Source: Bacteroidales bacterium | GTDB lineage: Bacteria; Bacteroidota; Bacteroidia; Bacteroidales; VadinHA17 | DNA length: 33,502 nucleotides | Direction of reading: 5' to 3' | Assembly: GCA_021163295.1 (NCBI GenBank) | Contig: JAGGXD010000232.1 | Location: forward strand, 1-33,502 | Shown: positions 23,487 through 31,651 of the stretch, in pieces | Numbering within the stretch: position 1 is the first letter of the stretch | How the letters are laid out: the number at the start of each line of letters is the position of its first letter | Notes under the pieces: generated by a model | Database searches by the model: none | What the model was told of the DNA's origin: nothing | Seen by the model: the letters and a program-made list of their open reading frames with translations, nothing else | Translations under genes and position numbers: made by a program

Positions 23487-25829
23487 TTAAAATTTAAAAT
23501 TATAACTTATTGAAGGAATTATCGGGAACAGATACATTTTTACAGCTTCGGTAACCATGTGATTTTCTTCATCCGTTTGAAAATATATCATCCATGCATT
23601 CTTCCGGTTGTATGCGTTATATACTGAAAAACTCCATTCTCCGCTTATTTTTCTGTCTGATTTTTGTTTGCCCCGTAAGATAAATCCTAGGTCAAGCCGG
23701 TGATAATCAGGCATTCTGTATGTATTCCTGCCTGAATATAACGGAACAACCATATTTCCATAAATATATCTTCCAACCGGAAGGGTTAAAGGAGAACCAC
23801 TCAGATAGATCCAGTTAACTGAAAATCTCATCCTTTTATTGATGTTACAATTGAGATTAACTGACACATTATGTCTTCTGTCAAAATTTGACGGGAATGG
23901 ATTCCCGTTATTAAGGTCGGCGAATTCTTTTTCCGCTTTTGAAAGAGTATAACTGATCCACCCATTAAATTTTCCTTTGGTTTTATTTATCATTAGTTCC
24001 AGTCCATAGGAAGTTGTCTTTCCAAATCTCAACTGTCCTTCAACTTCAGGATTAAGTATCAGATCAGCATGTTCTTTATAGTCAACCTGGTCATTCATCC
24101 ACTTATAAAATAATTCCGTTGAGAAATCCAAACCTGCTTCTTTTAACGTTTTAAAAAACCCAAAAACTACCTGGTCGGCAGATTGTGGTTTAATATTCGG
24201 ATTTGAAGGGATCCAGATATCCAGAGGAGTACCTGTTGATGCGTTGGACAGTAGATGCATATACTGTTTTGTGCGTGTATAACTACCCCTGATAGAATTT
24301 TCCGGATTTATCAGATACTTAAGACTTATTCGTGGTTCGATACCTGCAAAAGAATTGAATATTTCTCCTTTTTTATAGACAGTTGAGTCAGTTTTTTCAT
24401 AGTTCTCATCAAAATTATATATCAAAGCTTTTCCCATATTTTGGAAAAAAGAAAAACGTAGTCCCCAATTAAGGGTAAGCTTAGTTGATAAAGTGAGATT
24501 ATGATCGAAATACAATGCATGATCCAGTGCCTTTGATCCGGGGATTGTAAAATTGCTAAAGATGGAAGAGGGGTCAGTGGCTTTAATGAAACCCGGCTTA
24601 AATGAATGAAGACAGGATGCCACACCAAATCTGATAGTGCTGTTAGGATTGTGATAAAAAGTAAAATCGTATTTCAAACTAACGTCTGCCAGTGAAGAAT
24701 TCCATTCAATTCCTGCAATATCAACTGCTTGTCCGAGTCTATAATCGTACTTGCTGTAGATAGCTGAAAGGTTAGAGAATAGTTTGCTTGAAAAAACATG
24801 ATTCCATCGAAATGTCTGGGTCAGGTTACCCCATGTCAGATAATATTGATTCCTGAACTTAAAAACATCCCTGCCATGATAAGTTGAAAGATAAATTTTG
24901 TTTCGTAGGTTAATACGATAATTCATTTTAAAATTAAGATCGTAGAAATACAGATGATTGTTTTTCACTTCTTCATTATCAGAGAGAGAAAGGAAAATGT
25001 CAGCATACGATCTTCTGCCGGATACAAGAAATGATCCTTTCTGTTTCAACATTGGGCTTTCAATGGTTAACTTGCTTGAAATAGTACCAATACCTCCCGA
25101 ACTGCTAAACTTATTATAATTTCCTTCTTTCATTCTAACGTCGAGTAGTGATGATAATCTGCCACCATAAATAGATGGCATATATCCTTTATAGAATGTA
25201 GCATCATTTACTGCCTGATTATTAAAAACCGAAAAGAATCCCATAAGATGGGAAGCATTATAAACAGGAGCTTCATCGAGCAGGAAAAGATTCTGATCTG
25301 TATTTCCACCCCTGACAACAAGTCCTGAAAGACCTTCGCCCGGAGCCTGCACACCGGGAAGAAGCTGAATAGCTTTGAGTATATCAGGTTCACCTAACAG
25401 AACAGGAATTTCATTTACAACAGGAGCAGGTATTTTATATGAGTTTAGATCAGTTATTTGTATTTGGTTTTGTATAGGTTCAGCAACTATTTCAACACCA
25501 TCAAGATTCTCTCTGACAGAGGAAAGGTTTATGTTACAGTCCAGGTCTTTGTCAAGAATAACCTGTTTTGTTTCTGTATTGAAGCCAATATAAGAATAGG
25601 TAAAATTATAAATACCTTTTGGTAGAGTAAGGGAGTAGAAGCCATAATTATTTGAGGATGTTCCGGCATTTAGTTCTGAAACATAAATATTTGCTCCAAT
25701 AAGCGATTCTCCATGGTTATCAGTAATATTACCACTAATTGAATATTTTTCAATAGATTTTTCAGGCAGTATCTGTCCGTTTATTAAACCGGCAATAAAG
25801 AAAAATATGAAAATGATAATAAATCTCAT
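23487..25829 (-). CDS. TonB-dependent outer membrane receptor with carboxypeptidase-like N-domain
   Basis: A 780-residue outer membrane transporter. Order: signal peptide (1-20), a carboxypeptidase-D regulatory-like domain (~28-110, 'SISGNITDNHGESLIGANIYVSE'), a plug domain (~125-240, 'LLPGVQAPGEGLSGLVVRGGNTDQNLFLLDEAPVYNASH') and a beta-barrel to the C-terminal Phe ('PSISYNFKF'), the terminal aromatic expected for outer membrane assembly. The receptor and the DUF4249 lipoprotein form a pair of the SusC/SusD-like kind but with another partner family. No glycan or iron cluster is adjacent, so the substrate is open. Confidence 0.93.
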   Translation of the reverse strand: MRFIIIFIFFFIAGLINGQILPEKSIEKYSISGNITDNHGESLIGANIYVSELNAGTSSNNYGFYSLTLPKGIYNFTYSYIGFNTETKQVILDKDLDCNINLSSVRENLDGVEIVAEPIQNQIQITDLNSYKIPAPVVNEIPVLLGEPDILKAIQLLPGVQAPGEGLSGLVVRGGNTDQNLFLLDEAPVYNASHLMGFFSVFNNQAVNDATFYKGYMPSIYGGRLSSLLDVRMKEGNYNKFSSSGGIGTISSKLTIESPMLKQKGSFLVSGRRSYADIFLSLSDNEEVKNNHLYFYDLNFKMNYRINLRNKIYLSTYHGRDVFKFRNQYYLTWGNLTQTFRWNHVFSSKLFSNLSAIYSKYDYRLGQAVDIAGIEWNSSLADVSLKYDFTFYHNPNSTIRFGVASCLHSFKPGFIKATDPSSIFSNFTIPGSKALDHALYFDHNLTLSTKLTLNWGLRFSFFQNMGKALIYNFDENYEKTDSTVYKKGEIFNSFAGIEPRISLKYLINPENSIRGSYTRTKQYMHLLSNASTGTPLDIWIPSNPNIKPQSADQVVFGFFKTLKEAGLDFSTELFYKWMNDQVDYKEHADLILNPEVEGQLRFGKTTSYGLELMINKTKGKFNGWISYTLSKAEKEFADLNNGNPFPSNFDRRHNVSVNLNCNINKRMRFSVNWIYLSGSPLTLPVGRYIYGNMVVPLYSGRNTYRMPDYHRLDLGFILRGKQKSDRKISGEWSFSVYNAYNRKNAWMIYFQTDEENHMVTEAVKMYLFPIIPSISYNFKF

Positions 25830-25841
25830 TCAGTGAGCAGG

Positions 25842-27458
25842 TTAAGATTTTCCGGGTTTCCTGGCTATCAGGATATTTACCAGGGTATATGCTAACAGAA
25901 TTATTGAAAAGAAATCAGATGTTCTGCCAATGTAATCACCATATTTTACATAGAATGTAATTTTCTCGTTCAGGTTTAAAGTTGATTTAATAACATCGGG
26001 TACCCACCATTCAGTTGGCTGTTTTATCTCACCCTGCTGGTTGATAAAACACGAAATTCCCGTATTTGCTGAACGGGCAATACTTCTCCGGGTTTCAATT
26101 GCCCTTATACTGGAATATGTCAGGTGTTGCTTATATCCTGACGTATTCCCCCACCATCCATCATTTGTGATTACAAAAATTATATTTGCACCATTGTGGA
26201 TATAACGTGTCACATACTCTCCAAAAATGGACTCATAACAGATCAATGTAGCAGCTTTTAGATCTCCACGGGGCTCATTAAGTGTTGACCTCTCTTTTTG
26301 AGTGCCGTAACTTCCGGTTGTCCCTCCAAGATCAATAATTATATTTTCCAGAAATTTAAACAGATGAGGGTAAGGCATTTTTTCTACACCTACAACTAAT
26401 TGCGACTTATGATATAGCTGGATATTTTCGGTGCTGTCCATCTGCATTCCGGTGTTATATACATCATAATACGAATCAACACCGGTAAATTTCCTTGCAG
26501 TAGGTGAAAGTTTTTCTCCTTTTTGATATCTTTTATAAGAGGTTATGCCAGCTACAAATTTTACATTTTGATGCTTTTCAATAAATTGTTTTACTCTTTT
26601 AATGCTGGAGTTTTCTGAGATGGTGTTTTCCCATATGTAATCGTTTATTGATGTTTCCGGTCCAATAACATAATCGGTATTCTCATCAACTAAAGAGTCA
26701 GCAAGATGCAGGATAATACTTAATTGCTCATAATTGGAAAGACCTCCGAATTTTTCATTATATGGATCGATATTAGGCTGAATTATAACAATGTCATATG
26801 GGTCTTCTGCCTCTTTGTAGGAATAAAATATAATAGTTGAAATAACCATAGGAATGAAAATAAAACCTGCAGTAAATAGGATTTTAGCAATCTGTTCGCG
26901 TAAAGTCCTGCCTGCAAGGTAATTATTAATGATTTTGAACAGGAGGATATTTATTATAATAACCCACAATGTGCCTCCAAAAGTGCCTGTATATTCATAC
27001 CATTGAATAAAAAGGATATCTTTCGCCAGTCCGTTTCCAAGGTTAAGCCATGGAAATGATATCTCAGCATTCAGGTAAAAATGCTCAAACGCCAACCAGT
27101 AAATAACAAGGCTGAAATACCCAAATTTATCTCCTAACCGCCTGTGGGTTACATGAAAAAGCCAGATAGCTACTGATAAAAGTGTTGTATTTATTATTAT
27201 GGCACCAATAGCACCCGGTATTGTTGCATTGTATATCCAGAAAATCGATAATAGGTTCCATATTGTAAATGAAAGTGATAAATAGAGAAAAAATGTTCTT
27301 GATTTGAATTTATTTCTGTTCCGGTAAAGATATTTTTCAACAAATAATAACGGAATTATCGCAATAAACAGTACTAATCCTGAGAACCATCCCGACCAGG
27401 CAAGGCTTAACAGTATCCCGCTGATAACCGAGTTGAGAATAATTGTTTTTTTATTCAT
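25842..27458 (-). CDS. lnt: apolipoprotein N-acyltransferase
   Basis: A 538-residue inner membrane enzyme that adds the third acyl chain to the N-terminal Cys of lipoproteins. About six to eight N-terminal membrane segments precede a periplasmic carbon-nitrogen hydrolase domain (~200-500) with the catalytic triad: Glu in 'VIGPETS', Lys in 'VAGITSYK' and Cys in 'ICYESIFGEYV', plus 'FVITNDGWWG'. A final membrane segment follows. It is 12 bases upstream of the TonB receptor and 19 bases downstream of the EamA gene. Lipoproteins GldD and DUF4249 in this window would be among its substrates. Confidence 0.94.
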   Translation of the reverse strand: MNKKTIILNSVISGILLSLAWSGWFSGLVLFIAIIPLLFVEKYLYRNRNKFKSRTFFLYLSLSFTIWNLLSIFWIYNATIPGAIGAIIINTTLLSVAIWLFHVTHRRLGDKFGYFSLVIYWLAFEHFYLNAEISFPWLNLGNGLAKDILFIQWYEYTGTFGGTLWVIIINILLFKIINNYLAGRTLREQIAKILFTAGFIFIPMVISTIIFYSYKEAEDPYDIVIIQPNIDPYNEKFGGLSNYEQLSIILHLADSLVDENTDYVIGPETSINDYIWENTISENSSIKRVKQFIEKHQNVKFVAGITSYKRYQKGEKLSPTARKFTGVDSYYDVYNTGMQMDSTENIQLYHKSQLVVGVEKMPYPHLFKFLENIIIDLGGTTGSYGTQKERSTLNEPRGDLKAATLICYESIFGEYVTRYIHNGANIIFVITNDGWWGNTSGYKQHLTYSSIRAIETRRSIARSANTGISCFINQQGEIKQPTEWWVPDVIKSTLNLNEKITFYVKYGDYIGRTSDFFSIILLAYTLVNILIARKPGKS

Positions 27459-27477
27459 TTTTACTGGTTTCTTTCAA

Positions 27478-28365
27478 TTAATGAATTGCAATTAACTTTC
27501 GTTTGTTTACAAGATATATACCCACCAGGATAACAGTGAACCATAATAAATGATTAAATGTAAACTGTTCTCCGTCAACAACTCCCCACATAATTGCAAT
27601 TAGTGGAATTGTATATGTAACAGATGAGGCAAAAATTGCCGATGTGTGTTTTATTAATGTATTGAATAACATAACCGCAAAAAATGAACCGAAGATTGCC
27701 AGAATAGCAATATATCCAAGACCTGGAAGGAATAGCCCTGAATTTGTTGCACCTGAGAAGTCAGTGAATAACAAATATATTCCGGCAAACGGACCTATAA
27801 AGAAGAATGACAAGGCTGCAATGGCAATGCCGCTCATGCCGGGAAGTTTAAACTTAATTTCATTAGCACTAATACCGTAAAAAATAGTTGCAACAACAAT
27901 AAAGATTGCATAACTATTATCCCCGGACAAAATGTTTTGTCCGTTATTTACCAGCCCGATAGCACTAATTAATCCAAGAAGTATCCCCGCGATATTTATT
28001 AACAGTATCTTGCTTTTATAAAACAATAATCCAACAAAAAGAGTAAACATAGGAGTAAGGGAATTCAGCATGCCGGCGAGTGAACTGTCAATTCTGGTTT
28101 GCGCTTTTGTGAATAACATGGCAGGAATGGCATTGCCGATAAAACCCACAATTAATAATGAAATAATATTTTCTTTTTTTATTTTTTTGAAGTGTTTAAA
28201 TGCAATAGGAAGAAAAGCAAGGTAAGATATAAAAATGCGAAATGCCGCTACCTGATTACTTGTAAAAGCATCAAGTCCTTTTTTCATCAGTATGAATGAT
28301 GAACCCCATATCAAAGACAAAATCAGAAAAATAATCCACTGCCAGATTTTTTTGTCAGGATCCAT
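27478..28365 (-). CDS. EamA/DMT-family transporter
   Basis: A drug/metabolite transporter-type permease with about ten membrane segments in two EamA repeats ('LILSLIWGSSFILMKKGLDAFTSNQVAAFRIFISYLAFLPIAF' and 'ISANEIKFKLPGMSGIAIAALSFFFIGPF'). The track begins at 28398 with MALCYLSLL..., but a TAnnTTTG-type box (TATCTTTG, 28375-28382 on the minus strand) lies within that extension. The start MDPDKKIWQW at 28365 gives 295 residues, a normal N-terminus, and leaves room for the promoter. It is the first gene of a four-gene string. The substrate cannot be told; export of small metabolites is the usual role. Confidence 0.88.
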   Translation of the reverse strand: MDPDKKIWQWIIFLILSLIWGSSFILMKKGLDAFTSNQVAAFRIFISYLAFLPIAFKHFKKIKKENIISLLIVGFIGNAIPAMLFTKAQTRIDSSLAGMLNSLTPMFTLFVGLLFYKSKILLINIAGILLGLISAIGLVNNGQNILSGDNSYAIFIVVATIFYGISANEIKFKLPGMSGIAIAALSFFFIGPFAGIYLLFTDFSGATNSGLFLPGLGYIAILAIFGSFFAVMLFNTLIKHTSAIFASSVTYTIPLIAIMWGVVDGEQFTFNHLLWFTVILVGIYLVNKRKLIAIH

Positions 28366-28374
28366 TTTTTTAAG

Positions 28375-28382
28375 CAAAGATA
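28375..28382 (-). promoter_or_regulatory. -7 box of the EamA-lnt-TonB-DUF4249 string
   Basis: Minus-strand TATCTTTG, an exact TAnnTTTG match, lies 9 bases before the proposed EamA start at 28365. A TTTG lies upstream with a shorter than usual spacing of about 15. Confidence 0.45.
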
Positions 28383-28398
28383 AATAACATAGTGCCAC

Positions 28399-28561
28399 AA
28401 AGTAATTAAAAAATGGAAAAATGAAAGAATGGAAAGATGCCTACCTGACAGACGGGCAGGGAATAATGGAATTGTATTGAGCTTGATGCGGGCTGCAAGT
28501 CCTGAATTTACTACTATCTCGGCAATTATTTATGAGCACGTATGGCTAAGTGCATATTTCA
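28399..28561. other. repeat-rich spacer between core and accessory DNA
   Basis: No ORF. It holds short degenerate A-rich repeats (AATGGAAAAATGAAAGAATGGAAAG), a GC-richer imperfect palindrome CCTACCTGACAGACGGGCAGG near 28440-28460 that resembles other Bacteroidetes intergenic palindromes, and an AT-rich tail up to the lipoprotein stop. It may mark the edge of the accessory block. Confidence 0.5.
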
Positions 28562-29434
28562 TCAATATTTTATTCTAAATGGCTCTATGTCTTTTCTTTC
28601 TTCATAATATTCCAAAAGTGAATTTTTAAGTGTTCCTTCCTCTAAAAGCAGTCTATAAAGTTCTTTTTCGTACTTATTACAAACTTCCTCTACATTTTTA
28701 ATTTCTTCTCCATTCTCTTCCCTAACTTTCTCATTAAGAAACCTTATTATCTTTTTGGTTGTAGTATACATCTCTTTGTTTCTAAGTGCCTCCTGACAAA
28801 AACCCGGAATTAAAAACCGCTCTTTATTTTCATAATTATAGTCAAATGGATTTACCCCACAGACAAAATGGAAAGCGAAACCTTTCTCAGGATCATATTT
28901 CACAATGTCAAACTGAAGTAACGCAATTTGAATTAAGCTGTCCATCTTGAAGTCAATTTTGTCTATCTTGAATATTTCATTATGTTCGGTTACTCTTTCC
29001 TTATTGGTATAGAAACTAGATAAAGCCGTTTTGAATATTCCTGCGAAAACTCTGTCATTACAATAATGGTTAATAATAATTTTCCTAACATCATCACAGT
29101 TACAGCTTTGTGAAATAAATAAGGAATCAATTAATCTGGTACTATCTATATCTCTGCTCTTATAATAAGCATCAACGATCCTGCCAGTATAAGCATTATA
29201 AAAATCTGAGTATTCAATACTGTCAGGGATATTAAACTCAATAGATATTATTTCCATGTTCCAGCTTATGTTAAGGAATTTTAACTGAACGACTCCTTTT
29301 GTACTATCAGCACATGTAAACTGTGCTTGTGTTTCAAAGAAGTGTTGAATATACATATTGCATTTCTCTTCTGATGGCTGACAACCATAGATAATAGATG
29401 AGACAATCAATGAAATAAAGATTAGGTTTTTCAT
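28562..29434 (-). CDS. lipoprotein of unknown function
   Basis: A 290-residue protein with a lipoprotein signal ending 'IIYGC' (Cys at residue 18) and no further membrane segment. The body is mainly helical and charged, with 'QSCNCDDVRKIIINHYCNDR' as a Cys-bearing motif and a long charged C-terminal helix ('NEKVREENGEEIKNVEEVCNKYEKELYRLL'). I do not recognise a family. Its base composition is like that of the flank. It stands alone between the core operon and the intron-containing region, as cassette genes do. Confidence 0.7.
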   Translation of the reverse strand: MKNLIFISLIVSSIIYGCQPSEEKCNMYIQHFFETQAQFTCADSTKGVVQLKFLNISWNMEIISIEFNIPDSIEYSDFYNAYTGRIVDAYYKSRDIDSTRLIDSLFISQSCNCDDVRKIIINHYCNDRVFAGIFKTALSSFYTNKERVTEHNEIFKIDKIDFKMDSLIQIALLQFDIVKYDPEKGFAFHFVCGVNPFDYNYENKERFLIPGFCQEALRNKEMYTTTKKIIRFLNEKVREENGEEIKNVEEVCNKYEKELYRLLLEEGTLKNSLLEYYEERKDIEPFRIKY

Positions 29435-29743
29435 GTTGGTATGATTATTAGGTTAAAGTTGACTTCTAATTTCTTCTTAATTAACCAAGGTCTCAAGGTA
29501 TTCCTTTCTAATAAATGTCTTACATTATGTATTAGCTAAAACGTTTGGCTATAAATTCCAGGCGAGTATTTGCTTGCACTTTTCTTTCAGGTTGCACTGT
29601 TGTTTTTTGCTTGTAATTTGTTTCATATTAGCACTTTCCGCCCGCTTGAATTTATAGCGTGTGTGTGTCCAGCATGAGCATGAGCACAGCCACCGGAAGC
29701 TCTATAAAAATGTTAAAAATACAAATTAATATTAAAGAGCGAA
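29435..29743. other. spacer with inverted-repeat element
   Basis: 309 bases with no gene. It holds the inverted-repeat element at 29547-29658, a GTGTGTGTGTCC run and a GCATGAGCATGAGC direct repeat, then an AT-rich stretch (29700-29735) up to the intron. Confidence 0.7.
29547..29658. repeat. ~112-bp element with inverted ends, cassette-like
   Basis: Left arm GGCTATAAATTCCAGGCG (29547-29564) and right arm CGCCCGCTTGAATTTATAGC (to 29658) share an 11-base perfect inverted match GCTATAAATTC plus further GC pairs, enclosing about 75 bases. The plan (two-part inverted arms with a central loop) resembles integron attC sites but without the perfect RYYYAAC/GTTRRRY pair. Confidence 0.6.
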
Positions 29744-30274
29744 GTGTACGGTGGGTTATTTATTCCAGAGGGTGCAAGTCCCTTACGGGCGGGGGTAACT
29801 CCCCGAACCGTTAGTAAGTCGCAAGGCTTCGGCGTGAGCTCAGCCGAACGGTGGTTTACCGCGAGGTATGCACTAAAGGAAGCGAGACTACAAATTTCGG
29901 TACTGACGAATCGGAACGATGCTGTACCGATGCGTCAGCACAGAAACTGGATAAGAGGCTGTAAGACGAGGATAAGCAAGCACATCATTGTAACGTCCGA
30001 AATGAATTTATCGTTTTACAGTAGATCCAGCAGGGATTGGAAGAAGGAATATGCTCTTACCGGGGGGAGATCTCCCTGACCACGGGATGAACAAGGAGAA
30101 GTCAGCAGAAGCCATAGTAGGTACAGGTAACGAGCCACGAATAGAGACCGTGGAGGACTCACAGCGTACTGAAGGGCTGAACGTTAAGTTGTTCCAAATA
30201 TTGTAAGGAAGCTCTCGCACCGCGGGTCTAGCCTTACAATAAGCGGAACAGGGAAAGAAGAAAAGTACACTAAA

Positions 30275-31591
30275 ATGATTGAACAGATCCTTACCCGGAA
30301 GAACATGTTGCAGGCAATGCGACAAGTCCAGAAGAACCACGGTTCGGCAGGAGTTGACCATATGCCGGTAACCAAGTTGTCAGAACTATGGTCAATAGAT
30401 AAAGAAGAACTGACAGCGGAGGTTCGTTCAGGGAAGTATTTGCCACAACCCATTTTAGGGATAGAGATTCCAAAGGGAAACGGGAAGATGCGCCTTTTGG
30501 GCATTCCGACCGTAACCGACCGATTGCTTCAGCAGGCGGTATTGCAAGTCATAATGGCACGGTTCGAGTTTGAATTTTCGGAATCCAGTTTTGGATTCCG
30601 GCCAAACAAGAGCCTCCATCAGGCAGTCCTGAAAGCGCAGGGTTACATCAACGAGGGATATCAGTATATCGTAGATATAGACCTGAAAACCTTTTTCGAT
30701 GAAATAGACCATTGCTATCTGGTACAATTACTCTACCGCAAAATCAAATGCCTGGAAACCTTACGTCTAATCCGTAAATGGCTACGTTCCCCGATTTCAA
30801 TAAAAGGGAAACTTGTCAAACGCAGAAAAGGCGTACCACAGGGTAGTCCACTCAGTCCGCTACTGTCCAATATCATATTACATGAGTTGGATAGGGAACT
30901 GGAAAGACAGGGATTGCGATTTGTCCGTTATGCCGACGATTTTAGTATATATACCAAAACCAAGGCAAATTCCCGAAAGGTTGGTAACGCTATTTTCAAG
31001 TTTCTTAGAAACAAGCTAAAACTGACTATTAACCGGGAGAAAAGCGGAATCCGCCGACCAGTACAACTCACAATTTTAGGATTTGGTTTTGTACCCACCT
31101 ATGTGAAAGGAGAAAAAGGCAAATATCAATTGGTAGTTTCGGAAAAGAGTTGGAAGAAGCTAAAGCAAAAGCTCAAAATCCTTACTCGAAAAACTACTCC
31201 AATGAGTTTCGATGAACGTATCGAAAAACTCAATCAAGTTCAAAGAGGATGGGTGAATAATTTCCGTATGGCAAGTATTCAAAACAAACTCAACGAACTG
31301 GATGGATGGTTACGAAACCGTCTTCAGTATTGCATCTGGCATCACTGGAAGAAATCCGAACGGAAAAGGAAAAACCTGATTCGGTTGGGAGTCGAACAGG
31401 GACAAGCCTATGCATGGAGTCGGTCACGAATGGGTGGTTGGGCTATTGCTCAAAGTCCAATTCTTGGGACTACTATCACAGTTGATAGATTAAAGAAGCG
31501 AGGATATGTATCTCTACTCGAGATTTACCGAAAGATTTCCCCACAACTTAACGAACCGCTGCTTACGAGACCCGTACGGGCAGTGGTGTGA
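30275..31591 (+). CDS. ltrA: group II intron reverse transcriptase/maturase
   Basis: A 438-residue intron-encoded protein that splices the intron RNA and reverse-transcribes it at target sites. The seven RT blocks are visible, including 'GFRPNKSLHQAV', 'VDIDLKTFFDEIDH', 'GVPQGSPLSPLLSNI' and the catalytic 'RYADDFSIY' (Y219-D222). A maturase X domain follows ('FDERIEKLNQVQRGWVNNFRMA'). The protein ends with 'NEPLLTRPVRAVV' and lacks the C-terminal HNH endonuclease, so it should move by a nuclease-free route. The last codons lie in domain V and the stop codon sits right after it. No lesion is seen, so the element may be active. Confidence 0.95.
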   Translation: MIEQILTRKNMLQAMRQVQKNHGSAGVDHMPVTKLSELWSIDKEELTAEVRSGKYLPQPILGIEIPKGNGKMRLLGIPTVTDRLLQQAVLQVIMARFEFEFSESSFGFRPNKSLHQAVLKAQGYINEGYQYIVDIDLKTFFDEIDHCYLVQLLYRKIKCLETLRLIRKWLRSPISIKGKLVKRRKGVPQGSPLSPLLSNIILHELDRELERQGLRFVRYADDFSIYTKTKANSRKVGNAIFKFLRNKLKLTINREKSGIRRPVQLTILGFGFVPTYVKGEKGKYQLVVSEKSWKKLKQKLKILTRKTTPMSFDERIEKLNQVQRGWVNNFRMASIQNKLNELDGWLRNRLQYCIWHHWKKSERKRKNLIRLGVEQGQAYAWSRSRMGGWAIAQSPILGTTITVDRLKKRGYVSLLEIYRKISPQLNEPLLTRPVRAVV

Positions 31592-31637
31592 GAGGTTCTC
31601 CCCGTCAGTGTTTACTGGCGGGGCAGCCTACTCGATT
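31553..31637 (+). ncRNA. domains V and VI of the group II intron
   Basis: Domain V: ACCGCTGC...GGGCAGTGGT pairs CCGCTGC with GCAGTGG, has a CGC catalytic triad and a distal TACG/CGTA stem with a two-base CG bulge. Domain VI: CCCCGTCAGT-GTTT-ACTGGCGGGG, a 10-bp stem (31600-31623). The bulged branch-point A is not identified with certainty. Confidence 0.75.
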
Positions 31638-31651
31638 GTAGGGCGTTTTTC

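Larger units (their letters stand above)
29744..31637 (+). mobile_element. group II intron with maturase
   Basis: About 1.9 kb of group II intron RNA with an intact RT/maturase frame in domain IV. The 5' part (29744-30270) shows the dense, GC-rich folded segments of domain I-III (for example 'GAGGGTGCAAGTCCCTTACGGGC', 'GTAACTCCCCGAACCG'). The domain V hairpin at 31553-31588 and the domain VI stem at 31600-31623 close the intron, with an end near CTACTCGATT (31628-31637). The 5' boundary is set at GTGTACGG, the best local fit to the GTGYG consensus, with an uncertainty of about 10 bases. It is antisense to its cassette neighbours. Confidence 0.85.

Noticed and set aside
29640-29700. CRISPR-like short repeats (GTGTGTGTG, GCATGAGCATGAGC)
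   Set aside because: Simple sequence and a single direct repeat; no regular repeat-spacer pattern and no cas genes.
29744-30079. ORF of 111 residues at the start of the intron
   Set aside because: It lies in the folded 5' RNA domains and starts on the intron's own GTG; the translation shows no protein-like features.
30088-30207. Short frame MNKEKSAEAIVGTG.. upstream of the maturase
   Set aside because: About 39 residues in intron RNA domains; conserved RNA structure explains the open frame. No evidence of translation.
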